This document shows positions 1 to 7,623 of a stretch of 10,285 nt of DNA, piece after piece (the first letter of the stretch is position 1; every line of letters starts with the position of its first letter). A model generated the notes under the pieces. The model was not told the DNA's origin. It searched no databases and saw only the letters and a list, made by a program, of their open reading frames with translations. The stretch comes from Candidatus Poribacteria bacterium. GTDB taxonomy: Bacteria; Abyssobacteria; SURF-5. A program made the position numbers and the translations under genes. The stretch is taken from positions 1 to 10,285 of the forward strand of contig JACRIR010000190.1 of the NCBI GenBank assembly GCA_016215705.1, given 5' to 3'.

Positions 1-270
1 AAGAAACGTACCCTAATCAAACACAAACAACTTTAGACAAATTGCGACATCTTTAGACGGCGGTAATAAAGACGGAATATTCTTAAAAATAAACACTGTT
101 CAGTTTTCGCAATATTGCCGCCGATTTCACAAAGCAATTGCCGCTGCTCTCCAGGACAACTGAAGTCCCAAAATCTCAGCAACGGAAAGGCCGACACCTC
201 CGCCGCGGCAATTCACAAACCAGGAAATTCCCGACGGCTGGAGCGGCGAACGCTGTCTTGATCTCTCTCC

Positions 271-299
271 TTGCAATTCGCCGGTGAAAGCGATAAAAT
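271..299 (+). promoter_or_regulatory. weak sigma70-like promoter candidate
   Basis: TTGCAA (271-276) and TAAAAT (294-299) are separated by 17 bases. This matches the sigma70 consensus at 4/6 and 5/6 positions. It would give a leader of about 215 bases before the first ATPase gene. It is the best candidate I see upstream of 524, but such matches occur by chance. Confidence 0.25.
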
Positions 300-474
300 T
301 AAATGGTAATTACTCTAATGCCATCCCGCCGAATCCCCAGCAATGAGCCCGTTCGGAGAGGTGTGTTGTCTCAGTCAATTATGGCAGTTCTTCTTGCAGA
401 AGCTGGCCCCGCGCCTGCCCAAACGAGGGGCAACCACGGAGGGTTGTCCTGCAAAGTGTCACAAATTATCAAGG

Positions 475-498
475 ACCATGAACCATAAACCATGAACC
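475..498 (+). repeat. short tandem repeat, 7-bp period (ACCATRA)
   Basis: ACCATGA, ACCATAA, ACCATGA and a partial ACC follow each other without gaps, giving about 3.4 units of 7 bases. The repeat lies just before the ribosome binding site of the ATPase gene at 524. Heptamer repeats of this kind are common intergenic simple repeats in some bacterial groups and have no known function. Confidence 0.7.
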
Positions 499-523
499 GA
501 CTTTATCGGGAGACATACATCGG

Positions 524-1573
524 ATGAGAGAGGCAAAACTCAACTTTCCATTTACTGCCATTGTCGGACAGGAGAAAATGAAACTGGCGCTCGTCCTGAA
601 CGCCATCAACCCAAAACTTTCCGGAGTGCTCATTCGAGGGGAGAAGGGCACGGCAAAATCGACTGCTGTCCGCTCCCTCGCGGTACTCTTGCCGAGCCTT
701 AAGGCTGTCAAGGGCTGTCCATTCCACTGTGACCCCGACGATTTTCACAAGATGTGTATTCAATGTCGCGACAAGCTTCGTGAGAAAACAGAACTTGAGG
801 CCGAAGAAAAGCAGACTCGAGTCATAAACCTTCCCGTGAACGCCACTGAGGACAGGGTTGTCGGCACCCTCGACCTCGAACACGCCATAAAGAAGGGCGA
901 GAAACGGTTTGAGCCCGGCGTGCTTGCCGACGCGAACAGGGGCATCCTGTATGTGGATGAAGTAAACCTCCTGGATGATCACATAGTTGACGTGCTGCTG
1001 GATTCTGCTGCGATGGGCGTCAACTCGATCGAGCGTGAAGGGGTTTCTTACACCCACCCTGCCGAATTCATCCTGGTCGGCACGATGAATCCGGAGGAGG
1101 GTGAGCTCAGGCCCCAGTTATTGGATAGATTCGGCTTGTGCGTGAATATCGAGGGTATCTCGGAACCGGAGCAACGGGTCGAGGTCGTCAAGAGGTGGGT
1201 CGCATTCGAGGATGATCCCAAAGCGTTCATCAAGGAATGGACAACCGCCGAGCGTGAGCTACGTGATCGCATTGTTCACGCGCGAGAGATTCTGCCGCGG
1301 GTCCGGATTTCTGACGAGATGTTGGACAAGATTGCGCACATATCGATAGAGATTGGCGTGGACGGTCACCGGGCCGACATAATCATGATGAAAACGGCAA
1401 AGACGGTCGCTGCGTTTCATCGGCGGACCGACGTGACTTGTGAGGACCTTGAGGAGTCGGCTGACATGGCGCTGCAGCATCGCGTAAGGCGCAAGCCGTT
1501 CGAGGATATCGTGCTCGACCGCGAGCGCATCGCAGCCGTGCTGAAGCACAACGTATCAGTGGCGCAATCATGA
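524..1573 (+). CDS. ChlI/BchI-like AAA+ chelatase ATPase subunit
   Basis: This 349-residue protein is an AAA+ ATPase of the Mg/Co-chelatase I-subunit family. Such proteins form hexamers that use ATP to drive metal insertion by a large CobN/ChlH-type subunit. Visible motifs are FTAIVGQE (10-17), Walker [10 protein letters not shown] (39-47), Walker B ILYVDE (141-146), sensor 1 GTMNPEEGE (186-194), the LLDRFGL arginine-finger region (199-205) and sensor 2 GVDGHRAD (278-285). Four cysteines (65, 69, 78, 81) form a CPFHC...CIQC cluster that may bind metal. Its length is normal for the family. The ATG at 524 follows GGGAG (508-512) at a rather long spacing, and the protein begins directly at the conserved [10 protein letters not shown] block. 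The gene lies 121 bp before its longer paralogue. No catalytic chelatase subunit is in the window, so the metal and tetrapyrrole cannot be assigned; a cobalamin role is as possible as any other. Confidence 0.88.
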   Translation: MREAKLNFPFTAIVGQEKMKLALVLNAINPKLSGVLIRGEKGTAKSTAVRSLAVLLPSLKAVKGCPFHCDPDDFHKMCIQCRDKLREKTELEAEEKQTRVINLPVNATEDRVVGTLDLEHAIKKGEKRFEPGVLADANRGILYVDEVNLLDDHIVDVLLDSAAMGVNSIEREGVSYTHPAEFILVGTMNPEEGELRPQLLDRFGLCVNIEGISEPEQRVEVVKRWVAFEDDPKAFIKEWTTAERELRDRIVHAREILPRVRISDEMLDKIAHISIEIGVDGHRADIIMMKTAKTVAAFHRRTDVTCEDLEESADMALQHRVRRKPFEDIVLDRERIAAVLKHNVSVAQS

Positions 1574-1578
1574 TCTCT

Positions 1579-1597
1579 ATTGCGGACACCGTGCCGC
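1579..1597 (+). repeat. degenerate copy of the palindromic repeat arm
   Basis: The sequence ATTGCGGACACCGTGCCGC matches 16 of 19 bases of 1650-1668 in the same orientation, 71 bp upstream of it. The right arm is not clearly preserved. A GC-rich imperfect stem (GCCGCG 1609-1614 with CGCGGC 1620-1625) follows. I read this as a decayed copy of the repeat found at 1649-1683 and 7624-7662. Confidence 0.45.
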
Positions 1598-1648
1598 AAG
1601 CGAGGGCAGCCGCGGACCGCGCGGCTCGTGCGACACAATGACAAACTT

Positions 1649-1683
1649 AATTGGGAACACCATGCCGCGCAGTGTCCCCAATT
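1649..1683. repeat. palindromic dispersed repeat, copy 1
   Basis: AATTGGGAACAC (1649-1660) pairs with GTGTCCCCAATT (1672-1683) at 11 of 12 positions around an 11-base loop. The right arm ends directly before GAGG (1684-1687), the ribosome binding site of the next gene, so the hairpin would sit in the mRNA leader. The element shares ACACCA, CCGC and GTGTCCCC in order with the copy at 7624-7662. It has no T-run after it, so it is not a standard terminator. It resembles REP-like palindromes scattered in intergenic DNA of many anaerobic bacteria; the family assignment is from memory. Confidence 0.8.
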
Positions 1684-1694
1684 GAGGCTGAGAC

Positions 1695-3890
1695 ATGATG
1701 AAGAAGAGCAAAAGAAACGGTTGGGAAGCGCTCGGGAGGCCCGTGTATCCATTCACGGCTATTGTCGGGCAAGAGGAGTTGCTTCTCGCGCTCGTTCTGA
1801 ACGCAATCAATCCCTCGCTTTCGGGCGTGCTCGTGCGTGGCGAGAAGGGTACGGCCAAGTCAACCGCTGTCAGGGCGCTTGCAGACCTCTTGCCGGAGGT
1901 CGAAGTCGTTGCGGATTGCCCGTTCGGCTGCCATCCGAGGGAAAAGGAGAGAATGTGTCTGGCGTGTCGCGAGCGGCTCTCCCGAAATACTGAGTTTCCG
2001 GTCGAGACTCACAAAGTGCAAGTGATAAACCTGCCGGTCGGCGCGACCGAAGACAGGGTGGTAGGCTCAGTCGATTTCGAGCATGCTCTGCGCGCCGGCG
2101 AAAGGCGGGCCGAAATGGGAATTCTTGCGGCCGCAAACCGGAACATTCTCTATGTTGACGAAGTCAATCTTCTCGACGACCATATCGTAAATCTGCTTCT
2201 CGACACAGTCATCACCGGCATAAACATCATCGAGCGCGAAGGTATTTCGTTCGCGCATCCGTCCGAGTTCGCGCTCGTGGGCACGATGAACCCCGAAGAA
2301 GGCGAGATCAGGCCGCAGTTGCTCGACCGGTTCGGCTTGTGCGTCAGCATCGAAGGGATTGCTGACGCCGATTCGCGAGTCGAACTCATGAAACGCCGCG
2401 AAGAGTTCGATACGGACCCCGTCGCTTATCGGGAGAAATGGGCGATTGCGCAAGAGGCGATGCGGGCAAGGATTCGAAGGGCTCGTGAGTTGCTCCCCCT
2501 CGTGTCCGTCTCGAATGAGACGCGCGCGTTCATCTCGCAGATATGCTTGCTCAACAAAGTGGACGGCCACCGGGCCGACATCTTCCTCGAAAAAACCGCG
2601 AAAACGATAGCCGCGTTCAACGTCCGCCTATCTCCGACCCTCGAGGACATGAGCCAGGCGGCAAAACTCGTGCTGCCGCATCGCTCGCGTAAGGTTGATC
2701 TGCCCAAGAAAACCCTCGAGGATTTCCAGCGCATGCTCGCAGAGGAACTCGCAAAGGAGGAACGCCGCAAGAACGGGAAAGGCGGTCTCGAGGAAACAGA
2801 CGCCGATGCCACCGAGGTCGATGCGGAACAAGTGTTGCTGTCAGACGATTCATCGTTCGACGGCGGCGACGCGGCCAGTGGCGCGAGCGCGGCTGCCGGC
2901 GACGAGAACCAGCAAGCGCCCGATTTCGGCGGAAACCTCGAGGACGGCGCGGAAACCGACAAAGTGGGCTGCGGAAGCAGGTCGCGCGACAAGAACTACA
3001 GGGAGCGCTTGTTCGGAATTGGCGAGACGTTCAGGGTGCCGTCTCTTCTCATCGAGAGGGACCGAACCACGCGCAAGAAGAGCGGGCGCCGCATGCCGAC
3101 GCAGACGCTCCGGAAAACGGGCCGTTACGTGCGCAGCACCGCCGAAAGACGCAATGACGATCTCGCGTTCGATGCGACAATCCGCGCCGCAGCGCCCCAT
3201 CAGAAAAGCCGTCCGAAACGCGATGTCGCCATTACCATCGAGGATTCCGATATCCGCGAGAAAGTGCGCCGGATGAAGTCGGGCTGCCTCATGCTCTTCG
3301 TCGTGGATGCAAGCGGCTCGATGGGCACCCGTTTGATGACCGAGACCAAGGCGGCGATGATAAGCCTCCTCCTCGACGCCTATCAACGGCGCGACAAAGT
3401 GGCGCTCGTGACGTTCAAAGGCGACTCGGCCGAGGTTCTGCTGCCGCCGACGAACAGCATAGACCTCGCCAAGAAGCTTCTCGAAGACCTGCCGGCAGGC
3501 GGCAAGACCCCCCTCGGCCACGGCCTGCTGAAAGCACACGAGCTTCTCATGAATCATTTGCGCCGCGAAAACCAGACGACGCCTCTCATGGTCCTTATCT
3601 CCGACGGAGAGGCCAACGTGGGCGTCAGGGCCGACAAATCCTACGAGGGCCCCGGCTATTCGGCGCTCCTCGATGAGTTGTTCGAGATCGCGAAAATGAT
3701 ACGGGAAGACAAGAGAATCAAGACCCTCGTCATCGATACGGAAGAAAAAAGATTCTCCGTTTTCCGCAATTCCGCCACCTCTCCCTCGATGGCCCAGCGA
3801 ATAGCCGCCTCCATGGGCTCCTCCTACTGTAAGATCGAGGACTTCCGCGCGGGCGGCGTCGTCCGCGCCGTCAAAGAGCAAATGCGCTGA
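1695..3890 (+). CDS. fused ChlI-ChlD type chelatase ATPase with VWA domain
   Basis: This 731-residue protein combines an active-looking AAA+ module with a C-terminal von Willebrand factor A domain, as in the D subunit of Mg/Co-chelatases, which bridges the ATPase ring to the catalytic subunit. The AAA+ part has Walker [10 protein letters not shown] (49-57), a four-cysteine cluster (75, 79, 88, 91), Walker B ILYVDE (151-156), GTMNPEEGE (196-204), LLDRFGL (209-215) and VDGHRAD (289-295). An acidic, Ala/Gly/Ser-rich linker spans about 360-430. The VWA domain has the MIDAS residues DASGS (538-542), the GGKTPL threonine (605) and SDGEA (636-640). Classical ChlD usually has a degenerate Walker A; here it is intact, so the protein may hydrolyse ATP itself. 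ATG at 1695 (or 1698) follows GAGG (1684-1687). The AAA+ half is clearly a paralogue of the preceding gene. The catalytic partner is not in the window. Confidence 0.88.
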   Translation: MMKKSKRNGWEALGRPVYPFTAIVGQEELLLALVLNAINPSLSGVLVRGEKGTAKSTAVRALADLLPEVEVVADCPFGCHPREKERMCLACRERLSRNTEFPVETHKVQVINLPVGATEDRVVGSVDFEHALRAGERRAEMGILAAANRNILYVDEVNLLDDHIVNLLLDTVITGINIIEREGISFAHPSEFALVGTMNPEEGEIRPQLLDRFGLCVSIEGIADADSRVELMKRREEFDTDPVAYREKWAIAQEAMRARIRRARELLPLVSVSNETRAFISQICLLNKVDGHRADIFLEKTAKTIAAFNVRLSPTLEDMSQAAKLVLPHRSRKVDLPKKTLEDFQRMLAEELAKEERRKNGKGGLEETDADATEVDAEQVLLSDDSSFDGGDAASGASAAAGDENQQAPDFGGNLEDGAETDKVGCGSRSRDKNYRERLFGIGETFRVPSLLIERDRTTRKKSGRRMPTQTLRKTGRYVRSTAERRNDDLAFDATIRAAAPHQKSRPKRDVAITIEDSDIREKVRRMKSGCLMLFVVDASGSMGTRLMTETKAAMISLLLDAYQRRDKVALVTFKGDSAEVLLPPTNSIDLAKKLLEDLPAGGKTPLGHGLLKAHELLMNHLRRENQTTPLMVLISDGEANVGVRADKSYEGPGYSALLDELFEIAKMIREDKRIKTLVIDTEEKRFSVFRNSATSPSMAQRIAASMGSSYCKIEDFRAGGVVRAVKEQMR

Positions 3891-3899
3891 AAAATTCTC

Positions 3900-3928
3900 T
3901 TGACACCGGCATATCTCGCGAATATACT
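3900..3928 (+). promoter_or_regulatory. near-consensus sigma70 promoter for the qhp operon
   Basis: TTGACA (3900-3905) is a perfect -35 box. TATACT (3923-3928) is a 5/6 -10 box. The spacer is 17 bases, the optimum. Transcription should start near 3935, giving a leader of about 140 bases before qhpA. A promoter this strong in front of a catabolic operon suggests control by a repressor rather than dependence on an activator. Confidence 0.75.
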
Positions 3929-3930
3929 AC

Positions 3931-3950
3931 TAAGTTAGTTGACTGACTTA
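3931..3950. promoter_or_regulatory. operator-like 20-bp dyad at the transcription start
   Basis: TAAGTTAGTTGACTGACTTA is an inverted repeat in which 8 of 10 half-site positions match (TAAGTYAGTY). It begins two bases after the -10 box and covers the predicted start of transcription, the usual place for a repressor site. The size and symmetry suit a TetR- or MarR-type dimer, but no regulator gene is in the window. Known Paracoccus qhp control uses an AraC-type activator, so this would be a different arrangement. Confidence 0.5.
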
Positions 3951-3977
3951 ATTAGTTCCTGTCGTTTTGAAACGAGT

Positions 3978-4058
3978 ATGGTCAAAATAGTTTTTGCCCC
4001 GCAACGCCGCAAACGGATCATCTTCCTCATAGAGGCGAACTCCCTCTATCAACGGTAA
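3978..4058 (+). other. possible 26-residue leader reading frame
   Basis: An ATG at 3978 opens a 26-codon frame ending TAA at 4056-4058, 19 bp before the qhpA start. The peptide is basic in the middle (PQRRKR) and then hydrophobic (IIFLI). It would lie on the qhpA mRNA leader. Its ribosome binding site is poor and frames of this length occur often by chance, so I do not call it a gene. Confidence 0.15.
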
Positions 4059-4077
4059 CTCATTTGGAGGCTGCTTT

Positions 4078-5718
4078 ATGAGAAAAGCTCAGCAGTGGAG
4101 CCTGGCAATTGTTCTGGTATGCGCGCTCTCAGCCGTAGAGGCCGCCGCTTACGCCGCTTCGATGTTTCCGAAGAACTCACTCGTGCGCAAAAGGTGCATT
4201 GCCTGTCATATGCCCGATCAGAACGGCCGGCTCGAGGTCATCGAAGAAACCAGGAAAACTCCTGAAGAATGGAAAGTCGTCGTCGATCGGATGATCGCGA
4301 TGGACGGCGCAACGCTCGACGACGCCGAGTTTCCTCCTGTAATCAAGGAACTGAGCAAGCACCTTTGTCTGACACCCGAGGAGATGGCCGAAGTAGCCTA
4401 TCTAAACAGCGATGAAAACAGCCAGTACAGGGAAATACCCCGGAGCGATTTGGAAATGCAGATCATGGGCGCCTGCGCCCGGTGCCACACGTTCGGCAAA
4501 ATAAAATCGCACAGGAACACGCTCCAGCAATGGGCGGAAGTGAGGAACCTGCATCTTGGGTACTATCCTACTGCCGTCTTCCAGATGAGGGAAATGGACT
4601 GGCCGAAGGTTTTCAAGGACCTGCTCGACCCTCTATCAAAACTCTATGCTTTTGAGGATCCCCGTTGGCATGAATGGATGAAAAACAGAAAAGAGCAGGA
4701 TCTGACTGGCAAATGGAAAGTCGCCGGCTACCAGCCGGGCCTCGGATACTACGATGGAGCATACATTTTCAAATCGGACCCCGCCAGGGGAGAAGATGAG
4801 TATCGCATCGAGCGCGAGGTCAAATATGAGAACGGGACAACCCTCAAAATGACCGGCGAAGGGACGCTTTATAGCGAGTTTCATCTGCGGCTCTCATTTG
4901 CAGCGACCCCTCTGACCGGACGCGTCGAGGGTGTGTTCGATCTCGACGGCTCTCAAACGGGATTCAAGGGTAAGTGGTGGACAGTCGTTCAGGACTCCAA
5001 CGCCTATGGGGACGAAACATTCTACAAGGTTGGCGGCGATCCCCGTCTTTTCGCGGTCTATCCGAAATCGATTCGCGCCGCCGATGGACTGAAACAGAAA
5101 ATCACGCTTGTTGGAGTCGGGCTGTCCGCAAAAGTCACCGAGGCTGAAATCAGGTTCTCTGCATCGAATGTCAAGGTCTCAAAGATACTTAAGGCCGAAG
5201 ATTCCAAAATCGTCTGCCAGGTGCAAGCAGCGAGCGTCGCCTCGACCGGTCCCGCAAAGCTGAGCGTAAAAGGGATTTCATGCGATGAGGCAATCACCAT
5301 CTTTGACAAGATCGATGGCATAAAGGTGCTTCCCGAGCTTGGGCGCGCCCGCGTGAGCGGCGGCGCTGCTTATCCTCCTCAAGGTGTGCAATTTGTTGCC
5401 CGTGGCCTGAGCTTCGGCTCCGACGGTAAGCCTAACACCGATGACGACCTGGTTCTCGAGGCCGTGGACGCCACGTGGTGGCTCGAGGAAGAAGCTACCA
5501 GAGAAGGCGACGACGATCTGATGTGGTTACAGGCGCCAATCATGAACGGCCTTTATTCTCCTGTGACCACGTACGGACCCATAATCGGCAGAATGCAAAA
5601 TCAGGAAGGCGTAGGACTAATTGCCGTCGGCGCCGCTTACACGGAAGGAACGCGCGAGCTAAAAGGCAGAGCGTTGCTGGCTGTAACGGTTCCGGATTTT
5701 ATACCGCATATAAAGTAG
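4078..5718 (+). CDS. qhpA: quinohaemoprotein amine dehydrogenase alpha subunit (dihaem)
   Basis: QhpA is the large periplasmic subunit of quinohaemoprotein amine dehydrogenase. It carries two c-type haems that take electrons from the CTQ cofactor of the gamma subunit during oxidation of primary amines to aldehydes and ammonia. The 546 residues begin with a signal peptide (basic start, hydrophobic 8-20, likely cut near AYA-26 or YAA-27). The haem domain has CIACH (40-44) and CARCH (133-137). From about 200 on come the beta-sandwich domains II-IV of the family. The C-terminal part contains DGKPNTDDD, VDATWWLEE and LLAVTVPDFIPHI, which I recognise from the Pseudomonas/Paracoccus alpha subunits. 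Length is close to the family norm. The ATG follows GGAGG at a 7-base spacing. It is the first gene of the operon behind the 3900-3928 promoter, and its stop codon overlaps the ribosome binding site of qhpD. Confidence 0.93.
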   Translation: MRKAQQWSLAIVLVCALSAVEAAAYAASMFPKNSLVRKRCIACHMPDQNGRLEVIEETRKTPEEWKVVVDRMIAMDGATLDDAEFPPVIKELSKHLCLTPEEMAEVAYLNSDENSQYREIPRSDLEMQIMGACARCHTFGKIKSHRNTLQQWAEVRNLHLGYYPTAVFQMREMDWPKVFKDLLDPLSKLYAFEDPRWHEWMKNRKEQDLTGKWKVAGYQPGLGYYDGAYIFKSDPARGEDEYRIEREVKYENGTTLKMTGEGTLYSEFHLRLSFAATPLTGRVEGVFDLDGSQTGFKGKWWTVVQDSNAYGDETFYKVGGDPRLFAVYPKSIRAADGLKQKITLVGVGLSAKVTEAEIRFSASNVKVSKILKAEDSKIVCQVQAASVASTGPAKLSVKGISCDEAITIFDKIDGIKVLPELGRARVSGGAAYPPQGVQFVARGLSFGSDGKPNTDDDLVLEAVDATWWLEEEATREGDDDLMWLQAPIMNGLYSPVTTYGPIIGRMQNQEGVGLIAVGAAYTEGTRELKGRALLAVTVPDFIPHIK

Positions 5719-5726
5719 GGCGCGCA

Positions 5727-7166
5727 ATGGAACGATTCAGGGTCGCCGAAAACAGAGTGCTTGACGTTGACGGACACAGTTTCCTGTTTCTGGTCCGCGA
5801 AAACGCCATCTTCGAGGTTGCTCCCGAGATGAAGATTCTCCTCGACCGATGCTCGTCGAACGGCGACTTGAGCAGGGACGAAATCCTCGCTCGCATCGGC
5901 AGGTCTCCCGAAGATAGCGTCAAGACATTCAATGGACTCGTCCGCAGACGTGTCATCGAGACTAGAACTGACAAGGCTGCTTCTCCCACGGGCGCGCAAG
6001 CAACTGGATATTCAATCCCTATAAGCACCCTGGTGCTGCACGTCACAGATGACTGCAATATGGGATGTCTCTATTGCTACCGGCCGCCGCGCGAAAAGGC
6101 GAGCAATCGGCCGCCGGAAGAAAAAAGGATGATGACGCCCGAAGTGGCGGAGCGAGCCATAGACTTTCTGTTTGAGCGTTCGGGCAGTCTGAAGAAAATG
6201 GTCCTTGTATTCTTTGGGGGTGAGCCTTTTCTCAATTTTGACCTCATCCGCGTCGCCGTCAAGCACGCGAAACAAAAAGCGGAGGAGTCCGGAAAGAAGA
6301 TCGATTTCGCTGTCACTACCAACGGAACCCTGCTCACGGACGCGGCTGTCCGGTTCATCCAGGAGAACGAGATCGGAGTCACCGTGAGCATCGACGGCTT
6401 CGAAAAAGCGCACGACCGCTATCGCCGTTTTGCCGATGGGTCGCCCTCATACAGCGCCATAGTCCCTAACGTGGCAGAGCTTGTTCGGGCGTCCGACCGG
6501 CGACCCGTCGTTGCCCGCGTGACCGTCGCCGGCGGTGCAGAAGACGTTCCTGTCATATTGGATCATCTCCTCGAAATGGGCTTCGCGGAAGTCGGATTCG
6601 CGCCGGTCACAACCTGTGATCCGTCGTATCAGCTTGACGACGACTGCATGAAGCAACTACTCTGCCGGTTCGGCGCACTCTCCGAAAGATTCCTGAGCGC
6701 AGCCGCGCACAGCGACTTCTTTGGATTCTCGAATTTGATTGATTTGCTTGTGGCCCTGCATGAGGGCGAGGTAAAGAGCTATCCGTGCGGCGCGGGCATT
6801 GGTCTCTTTTCGGTGGACCCCGAAGGACGGCTGTATCTTTGCCAGCGTCTTACGGGTGAAGAACGGTTCTGCATGGGTGACCTTACTCGAGGACTGGACG
6901 ACTCGAAACTACGGATTTTCAGAGGGCAGGCCGAAGCCGATCGCAAGGAAGCGTGCGGGAGTTGTTGGGCGAGAACCGTGTGCGCCGGCGGGTGCTACCA
7001 CGAGTCCTTGGTCAGAGAGGGGGACCTCACCGCGCCGAATCTGCACTACTGCGAATGGATAAAGTCGTGGCTCGAAATGGGCTTGCGAGTATATGGGCGA
7101 ATCGCCCTAGACCGCCCTGAGTATCTGGATAAGCTTTCGATTATGCGGGGGCACGCGAGCGCTTGA
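5727..7166 (+). CDS. qhpD: radical SAM/SPASM peptide-maturing enzyme QhpD
   Basis: QhpD is the cytoplasmic radical SAM enzyme that makes the Cys-to-Glu/Asp thioether crosslinks inside the gamma subunit precursor. This 479-residue protein has the radical SAM cluster motif CNMGCLYC (Cys 110, 114, 117), GGEP (164-167), TTNGT (197-201) and SIDG (221-224). The C-terminal SPASM region has CX12GX4C (354-372), CX2CX5CX3C (410-423) and a final Cys 442, enough ligands for two auxiliary 4Fe-4S clusters. The first about 95 residues form a separate N-terminal part, probably the leader-binding region. The open frame continues upstream inside qhpA, but ATG 5727 is the right start: AGGG (5717-5720) lies 6 bases before it, and the protein then has the family length. 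The 8-bp gap to qhpA suggests translational coupling. Confidence 0.93.
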   Translation: MERFRVAENRVLDVDGHSFLFLVRENAIFEVAPEMKILLDRCSSNGDLSRDEILARIGRSPEDSVKTFNGLVRRRVIETRTDKAASPTGAQATGYSIPISTLVLHVTDDCNMGCLYCYRPPREKASNRPPEEKRMMTPEVAERAIDFLFERSGSLKKMVLVFFGGEPFLNFDLIRVAVKHAKQKAEESGKKIDFAVTTNGTLLTDAAVRFIQENEIGVTVSIDGFEKAHDRYRRFADGSPSYSAIVPNVAELVRASDRRPVVARVTVAGGAEDVPVILDHLLEMGFAEVGFAPVTTCDPSYQLDDDCMKQLLCRFGALSERFLSAAAHSDFFGFSNLIDLLVALHEGEVKSYPCGAGIGLFSVDPEGRLYLCQRLTGEERFCMGDLTRGLDDSKLRIFRGQAEADRKEACGSCWARTVCAGGCYHESLVREGDLTAPNLHYCEWIKSWLEMGLRVYGRIALDRPEYLDKLSIMRGHASA

Positions 7167-7188
7167 GGGCATGAGCATTGGTTTGTGA

Positions 7189-7208
7189 GGGCGCAGCATG
7201 ATGCGCCC
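7189..7208. other. 7-bp hairpin between qhpD and qhpC
   Basis: GGGCGCA (7189-7195) pairs perfectly with TGCGCCC (7202-7208) around a 6-base loop. It lies in the 104-bp gap between qhpD and qhpC. No T-run follows, so it is unlikely to end transcription fully. It could stabilise the downstream message, which needs to yield more structural protein than the QhpD enzyme, but that is inference. Confidence 0.5.
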
Positions 7209-7270
7209 CCGGAAAGAACTTGGACCTTCATGAGAATTGCTCTTTCTCGTGACTTCATCGAGGGAAACTC

Positions 7271-7609
7271 ATGAAAACGGGGGATAACATGGAAGACGAA
7301 GGATTGAAAGCGGTAAACAAGAAAGCGAAGAAGCTGGAGGAAACCGAAGTGTTCGGGATGGCCGATGTAATGACTGGCATGCCGATTGGATGCACGACGG
7401 TATTTGACACGGGATGGGAAACGAATCCGCGTCCATATTTGCCCATCGGCAATTGCATGCCGAGCGCGCGCGATTGGACCTCATGCGCGGGCCCATGCTG
7501 GTGGCCCGCCCAGGTGCCCGACGGCATCATGCGGTTCCCCGGTTTCCATAATCAGTGCCGCGCTATCGAACGGGATTGGAGAAACCTTAATTTCGTTATC
7601 AAGAGATGA
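7271..7609 (+). CDS. qhpC: quinohaemoprotein amine dehydrogenase gamma subunit precursor (CTQ)
   Basis: This 112-residue protein is the precursor of the small catalytic subunit that carries cysteine tryptophylquinone. Using known spacing in the Pseudomonas/Paracoccus gamma subunit, the expected crosslinks are Cys41-Glu50 (+9), Cys62-Asp68 (+6) and Cys76-Asp84 (+8), with CTQ formed from Cys72 and Trp78 (+6). All four spacings are kept exactly. Asp68 corresponds to the proposed catalytic base. The core CAGPCWWPAQVPD (72-84) and the end DWRNLNFV are family-like. Residues 1 to about 33 form a charged leader (KKAKKLEETE) with no Sec signal, as expected of a leader read by QhpD and later removed by a protease. 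Cys96 is an additional cysteine. ATG 7271 follows AGGG (7261-7264); ATG 7289 is a possible alternative that would shorten the leader by six residues. Confidence 0.93.
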   Translation: MKTGDNMEDEGLKAVNKKAKKLEETEVFGMADVMTGMPIGCTTVFDTGWETNPRPYLPIGNCMPSARDWTSCAGPCWWPAQVPDGIMRFPGFHNQCRAIERDWRNLNFVIKR

Positions 7610-7623
7610 TAAGAGGTGGCCTC

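Larger units (their letters stand above)
1..523. other. non-coding upstream region
   Basis: No convincing gene is visible in this stretch. The first 100 bases are AT-rich and carry CTTTAGAC twice, exactly 20 bases apart (31-38 and 51-58). A 61-codon open frame at 303-488 has no good ribosome binding site, an arbitrary composition and no recognisable motif, so I do not call it. Near the end there are a small CAACC/GGTTG hairpin (431-446) and a 7-bp-period repeat (475-498), followed by the ribosome binding site GGGAG (508-512) of the first ATPase gene. Confidence 0.6.
3891..4077 (+). promoter_or_regulatory. regulatory leader of the amine dehydrogenase operon
   Basis: This 187-bp gap separates the chelatase genes from qhpA. 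In order it holds a strong promoter (3900-3928), a dyad (3931-3950), a possible 26-codon reading frame (3978-4058), a 7-bp hairpin (ATAGAGG 4029-4035 with CCTCTAT 4043-4049, 7-base loop) and the qhpA ribosome binding site GGAGG (4066-4070). No terminator hairpin with a T-run is seen after the VWA gene, so some read-through from upstream is possible. Confidence 0.6.

Noticed and set aside
382-418. sigma54-like promoter sequences (TGGCAG...TTGC and TGGCCC...CTGC)
   Set aside because: The first has 11 instead of 10 bases between GG and GC. The second has the right spacing but misses two consensus bases. Neither is convincing.
303-488. 61-codon open frame upstream of the first ATPase gene
   Set aside because: No ribosome binding site, no motif, unusual composition and no support from context.
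2850-3881. 343-codon open frame on the minus strand opposite the VWA gene
   Set aside because: It lies wholly opposite a gene with clear AAA+ and VWA motifs, has no recognisable domain, and reflects GC-rich codon use of the sense gene.
5475-5726. N-terminal extension of qhpD inside qhpA
   Set aside because: The extension is basic, low-complexity sequence overlapping the conserved end of qhpA. ATG 5727 has a ribosome binding site and gives the family length.
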